Assembly (NCBI GenBank): GCA_028551475.1
Contig: CM052357.1
Coordinates: 18,275,931-18,339,930 of the forward strand
Length of the DNA: 64,000 nucleotides
Source of the DNA: Casuarina equisetifolia
Taxonomy: Eukaryota; Streptophyta; Magnoliopsida; Fagales; Casuarinaceae
Direction of reading: 5' to 3'
Positions 60,240 through 64,000 of the stretch are shown here, piece by piece (position 1 is the first letter of the stretch; each line of letters opens with the position of its first letter). The position numbers were made by a program, and so were the translations under genes. The notes under the pieces are model-generated. The model searched no databases and was not told the origin of the DNA. It saw only the letters and a list, made by a program, of their open reading frames with translations.

Positions 60240-61190
60240 CAAAAGATTAGGGCATGTTAAAATTGTTATTTTAGTTAAACATTTAGGTTAAACTGACCCA
60301 CTTGTTGAACATGTGAAAAGCATCTTGGATACATCCCAAAGTTGGGATGCTAAAAAGACTACCCTAGAAGAAGCAAATGACATTGATGAACAACTCTTGT
60401 CCTTGAAAACCTATGAAATCCAAATGTTAAGAATGAAAAATAAGAGAAAGCATGTGATAAAATAAAAATTTAGCCTTTAAAGCTAGTTCACAAGGGTGCG
60501 AAGAAATTATTGACAAATTGTGCATGTAATTTAAAAGATTCTATAGAAAGGGGAGAAATAAAAGATTAAAAAAATTAGTGGAGAAAAATAAGCCTTTTGA
60601 TCCAAGAGATGATATATGCATTGAATACAGGAAGCTTGAGCATATAAGAATGAACTACCTAGGTCTAATGAAGAAAATGAGGTAAGTATTCTCTCCAAAT
60701 TAGACCGAAACTATTCCTTTAATGAACTTCAAATGCTTTTGATTTAGTTGTTGAAAACTCAAAGCATTTAAGCATGAAATATATTAAACTAAAAAAAAAG
60801 TGAAAATGTGAAAATGAAATCGAACTACTCAATAAAATCAAAAGAGCTTCAATATAGAATATGATCACTTAAATGCAAATAAAAAGGTAATGTCCAACTA
60901 GAAATAATAAATGCAAAACTAATAAAACTCTACCAAAGGGATTAAAATGTTAGAAAAATTTATTGATACATAACAAGGCATATATGAGAAAACTGTTTTG
61001 AGATATATACCAAAGTTAACTAACAAATCATTCAGTAGTCTATGCAAAATACTTGTCACAGGCCATGATATGAATTCTTATTAAAAAAATAAGAAGATGC
61101 TCTTTTTAAGTACTATGGTCATTTGCGTAATGCATGTCCTATGAGGATAAGAAAGGCTTTTAAAGTCGCAAAGATATGAACTCCAATAGG
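60240..61190 (+). pseudogene. Decayed SIRE-type Copia gag relic
   Basis: Plus-strand pieces align in order with SIRE-a and SIRE-b gag: KSILDTSQSWDAKKTTLEEA and LLSLKTYEIQML (60317-60430; compare ESWDPKKMAIEEAHDLDSL and LLGSLKTHEMQL), a worn first knuckle CIEYRKLEHIRMN (about 60618; third-position Cys and final Cys lost), and a second finger remnant LFKYYGHLRNACPMRIRKAF (about 61099-61158; compare CNYFGHNFDKCPVRLRKSY). The spacing between the two fingers (~500 bp) is shorter than in SIRE-a. No LTRs or pol lie nearby, and stops are frequent. Confidence 0.75.
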
Positions 61191-62060
61191 AATCAAGATT
61201 ATTGACTCAAAGGGAGGTAAGAAAACTCGCATCTATTTTAAATGATAGGCTTTGATGATTTTAGATATATCTTCGGCCACTGTTCATCTTGTGGAATTTT
61301 TCGTATTAGCATTCAGTTAGATTAAGGAGCTTCTGTTTTAGCTCATATTTGATACATCTATATTCCAATACATGGCTTCGTATGTGCAAAATATTTTTGC
61401 TTCTCGTTAAATTTTTGTGCTTCTTATATTAGTACAGTATTCTTAATGGATTGGTATACCATGATAATTGTTTAAGTTCTACTCATTTCAAAACAAACAA
61501 GATAATCAACTTAGAACTTACTAAGTCAAAAATAGAAACTCAATCCAAGCGCCTTTCCTAGATTGTCATAAACCTAACTAGTTAGAGGATAATAGATATA
61601 GGTGTGAAGTTATGCTTGAACCAAGCCACTTAAATTGTATCATGTTGTGAATTTGTCTCATCTTTTTGTTATCTCTACTGAATGTGATTTGATTTGGATC
61701 AATTTTAAAATCTGAATTCAAATCTTCCTCTCCCTTTCTTACCTTTTGTTGAACATAAATTTTATTAATCTTATAAAGATAGACAAATTGATTTTTTTTT
61801 CCTCATATTGATCCTCCAAATCGTTTGGTCTTTTATTCGTACAGCCCCTAAAGCATGTTTGACGGCACATATTACGACCAGTGAAATAACAACTGCATAA
61901 AGACACACGAGCTTCAATAACCCCGAATTCCTTTTAGGAGTATAATGTAATAACGTAAAGGGAGCACCTACATAGGTAAAAAAAAGGCAGAAAGTGGAAA
62001 AGATGGGGAAAACAGAAGTGAGGAACTAGAATCCAACTCACAAAAATTACTTAAACAACC
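61191..62060. other. Intergenic sequence left of the germin-like gene
   Basis: AT-rich sequence with no recognisable open frame, repeat end or RNA gene. It contains the 3' flank of the germin-like gene on the minus strand. Confidence 0.5.
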
Positions 62061-62066
62061 TTCATT

Positions 62067-62072
62067 TTTATT
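62067..62072 (-). terminator. Candidate poly(A) signal of the germin-like gene
   Basis: AATAAA on the minus strand about 65 bp past the stop codon, inside AAATAATAAAAATGAAGG. Position and sequence fit a plant near-upstream element. The cleavage site is not determined. Confidence 0.55.
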
Positions 62073-62136
62073 ATTTAGTAGTAGTAACTGGTGGAAGGTT
62101 CATAATAATTCATTAAGTTTCTCTACTCATGTTCCC

Positions 62137-63008
62137 TTAGAATACTTTCTGAAGATATTCAATAATCTTTTTGTCAAGTTGGAAGGCCTTGGCAAGAACA
62201 TCAGGATTAATGGGAGGATTGGATCCAAAAACAGCATTTGCAATTGTGATGACACCTGCATTTTGGCTGCTCAACCCTGCAAAGGCTACAGCGGGGGTGT
62301 GTCCCGGATTGAACTGGAAGTGAATGAGACCAATTGGGAACACGAAGACATCCCCTTTGTTGAGAATTTTGCTGAAAAAGCGGTTCTCTGGATTTGATGT
62401 GACAAAACCAACATAAAGAGTACCTTCTACAACTACCAAGATCTCAGTACCACGAGGGTGTGTATGGGGAGGATTTTCGCCACCTGGTGCATAGTCGATG
62501 CGAACCAAAGATATCCCTAGGGTGTTAAGACCTGGTATTTGGTCCACATTTACAGTAGTGACATTTGATCCAACTGGATTTTCTGTATTTCCAGGGATTT
62601 GGAGACCTGAAAAGAAGAAATCATTGGCATTGGCAAACTTGAAATCCTTGCAGAACTTCCCATTCACAAACACTGCAAGAAAGAAATCTTTATTAGAAAC
62701 GAAGGGGTAAGAAAAAGCAAAAAGTTTGCGTATTACGATGATAGCTTGTACGGTGCTACACAAGAGTAAGAAACCAATCCTTAGTTCTTTCTTCTAAGAA
62801 GTAAGTAATGAATTTGAATATCGAACATCAGATCATTAATTATATAGAAGCTTGCTTAACAAGAAACTAAGTACTTGTAAATACCTCCAGACTTGAGGTC
62901 ATCAATTGCTACACAAATGTCTTGAAGTGGGCTGGGATCGTAGGCGGAGATGAGGGAGGATGTTAGAGACAATAAAGCAATACTAAGAAGGAAACGTATT
63001 CCTTTCAT
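62137..63008 (-). CDS. Germin-like protein, two exons, 219 aa
   Basis: Joined from exon 1 (63008-62885, 124 nt) and exon 2 (62672-62137, 536 nt) around a 212-bp GT-AG intron, giving 660 nt with a TAA stop. This is normal germin-like length. Residues 1-22 form a signal peptide ([13 protein letters not shown]...SLISA) before YDPSPLQD, so the product should be an apoplastic or wall protein. Cys32 and Cys49 are placed for the conserved disulfide, and Asn78 (NVT) is the usual glycosylation site. The cupin manganese ligands are all present: His111, His113, Glu118 ([10 protein letters not shown]) and His159 (GLIHFQF). A KGD tripeptide is at 147-149. Germins form hexamers of cupin barrels; many germin-like proteins have superoxide dismutase activity. 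Of the two Asn residues linked to oxalate oxidase activity in barley germin, one is kept (Asn108) and one is Val98, so oxalate oxidase activity is unlikely. The frame is undamaged. The exact subfamily is not assigned. Confidence 0.95.
62673..62884 (-). other. Intron of the germin-like gene
   Basis: The donor GGAG|GTATTT and acceptor TTTCTTGCAG|TGTTTG give phase-1 splicing and the family-typical junction ...[14 protein letters not shown] single intron here, just before the VNGKFCK motif, is the common position in germin-like genes. Reading upstream from exon 2 without splicing also gives an open frame (to 62763), which is intron sequence. Confidence 0.92.
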
Positions 63009-63083
63009 TATAACTAAGTTTTCTATAACTTCGCTTCTGCTATTGCTCTAGCGATGGGTAAGAAACATTCGATGTGAAACGTG

Positions 63084-63095
63084 GCTATTTGTAGT
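63084..63095 (-). promoter_or_regulatory. Candidate TATA-like box of the germin-like gene
   Basis: The minus strand reads ACTACAAATAGC about 77-87 bp upstream of the ATG, followed by CCACGTTTCAC, which has an ACGT core (about 63077-63084). The spacing suits a TATA element giving a short 5' leader. There is no experimental start site, so this is an inference. Confidence 0.45.
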
Positions 63096-63243
63096 CGACA
63101 GCTTTTGAACTGGCCAATGTTTCTGTCAAGGCAAAGACAGCAAGTCCTTAGTGTTTCGATTTGATATAACAATGACGAAGTTCTTCAACAACTACTGCAT
63201 AATTTAAACCTCGTTAGGTAAAAACCCTCCCATGCTTTTCTCT

Positions 63244-63313
63244 ATTTTTTCTTTTTTCTTTTTTCTTTTTTCTTTTTTCTTTTTTCTTTTTTCTTTTTTC
63301 TTTTTTCTTTTTT
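63244..63313. repeat. (CTTTTTT)n heptanucleotide microsatellite
   Basis: About ten near-perfect copies of a 7-bp unit, one C and six T, on the plus strand (poly-purine on the gene's strand). It lies about 235-305 bp upstream of the germin-like start codon. Confidence 0.93.
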
Positions 63314-64000
63314 GGCAACTCATTTCTTCTCATTTATACCTCAACAAATTCTTGAAAAGTGGTCATAACTTTTAAGAACCATTTGAGTTTTCCAATGTCA
63401 CTTAAATTGCATATAAATCCAATTTAAAATAGCATATTTGTTGTTTTCTTATAAACCGTTTCAAATAGTGCAAGAGTGCAAGAGTGCAAGAGAGCGTATT
63501 TGGAATAGTGCAAGTTGTCTCAAATTGCCTACTTTTTCATTTCTTCCTTGTTGCTTCCTTTTTATCTCTTTAGTCGGTTTTATTATCCTCTTTACCTAAT
63601 ACATTTGAGTCTGGCTGCATCTTGCTTGACCATATTGAACAAACAGAACATCAAGTCAAAGTATAAAGCAGTGGTACGTATGGCTTTATAGTATTTATAT
63701 GTGTTAGGTATCCCAACTGATAAAAACAAACAAAACAAACAAAACAAAAAATAAAAATTCATCAAGAGGTTTGAGTAATTCACTGACTTAATGATTACAA
63801 TATCAAAACCTTGAATAGTGTGTATAAGTCTTACATTAAATGTATAATTTCTATGATGAAGTTTAAATTAAACAAGTGTCTCTCCAATTCTAAAGTTATG
63901 TTTTAAATTGGCCCTCTAAACCTTCTAATATGATATTGAAACTCAAGTTAAATATATTTCATTTTATATAAACCTTGAGTCTAATGTAACTCAGTGTATA
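63314..64000. other. Upstream flank of the germin-like gene to the window end
   Basis: No gene was recognised. It contains three tandem copies of the octamer GTGCAAGA at 63468-63491 (with a further GTGCAAG at about 63508) and an A/C-rich run at 63722-63755. A 63-codon minus-strand frame (63783-63592) is hydrophobic but has no recognisable motif. Confidence 0.5.

Noticed and set aside
62179..62710. Plus-strand frames of about 70 codons opposite the germin-like gene
   Set aside because: They are antisense shadows of exon 2. The minus-strand frame has a full set of family motifs.
62673..62763. Extension of the germin-like exon 2 upstream to an ATG at 62763
   Set aside because: It would replace the signal peptide and the DPSPLQD start with sequence unlike germins. 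Splicing 62884/62673 joins exon 1 in frame with a family-typical junction.
63592..63783. 63-codon minus-strand frame with a hydrophobic start
   Set aside because: No recognisable motif, no neighbouring promoter-like context, and composition like the surrounding AT-rich DNA.

Overview
The window reads as nuclear DNA of a flowering plant, most likely a woody eudicot. It is AT-rich, packed with LTR retrotransposons and L1-type LINEs, and has one intron-containing germin-like gene at the right end. I cannot fix the species. Almost all of the first 61 kb is mobile-element sequence in several layers of nesting. Only the germin-like gene looks like an intact host gene. I see no rRNA, tRNA, CRISPR array or organellar segment. 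I found no new biological system; the interest lies in the nested insertions, in deletion derivatives that appear to have spread, and in a conserved block shared by Copia LTRs.

Layout, left to right. 1-1.2 kb: unassigned DNA and a probable minus-strand LTR. 1.2-1.9 kb: relic of a FAR1/MULE transposase (minus). 1.9-4.7 kb: 5'-truncated, decayed Tork-like Copia element (plus). 4.75-20.1 kb: three Athila-type Gypsy derivatives in a row, all minus and here named D, A and B. A carries a solo Copia LTR with perfect target-site duplication (TSD) and B carries a Copia LTR fragment. 20.7-23.7 kb: a solo Copia LTR (minus) split by a solo Athila LTR (plus). 23.7-30.2 kb: a dead L1-type LINE (plus) split by a solo Copia LTR. 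30.2-42.5 kb: a fourth Athila derivative, C (minus), in which gag is joined directly to integrase. A nearly complete SIRE-like Copia element (SIRE-b, minus, 31174-39546) sits beside that join. 42.5-48.1 kb: a complete but dead Ty3/Gypsy chromovirus (minus, TSD GAAAC). 48.7-59.6 kb: a second LINE (plus), interrupted inside its reverse transcriptase by a structurally complete SIRE-like Copia element (SIRE-a, 49991-58690, TSD CTTAT). 60.2-61.2 kb: another decayed SIRE-type gag. 61.2-64 kb: low-copy-looking DNA with the germin-like gene on the minus strand (two exons, 219 aa).

Order of events from nesting: the LINEs and Athila elements A and C were present before the SIRE-family insertions they contain. 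In one place (20.7-23.7 kb) an Athila element inserted later than a SIRE-family LTR. Boundaries given by LTR ends, TSDs, primer sites and splice sites are good to a few bases. Boundaries of decayed coding relics are approximate. Lineage names (SIRE, Tork, Athila, chromovirus) rest on protein motifs recognised by eye, not on a tree.
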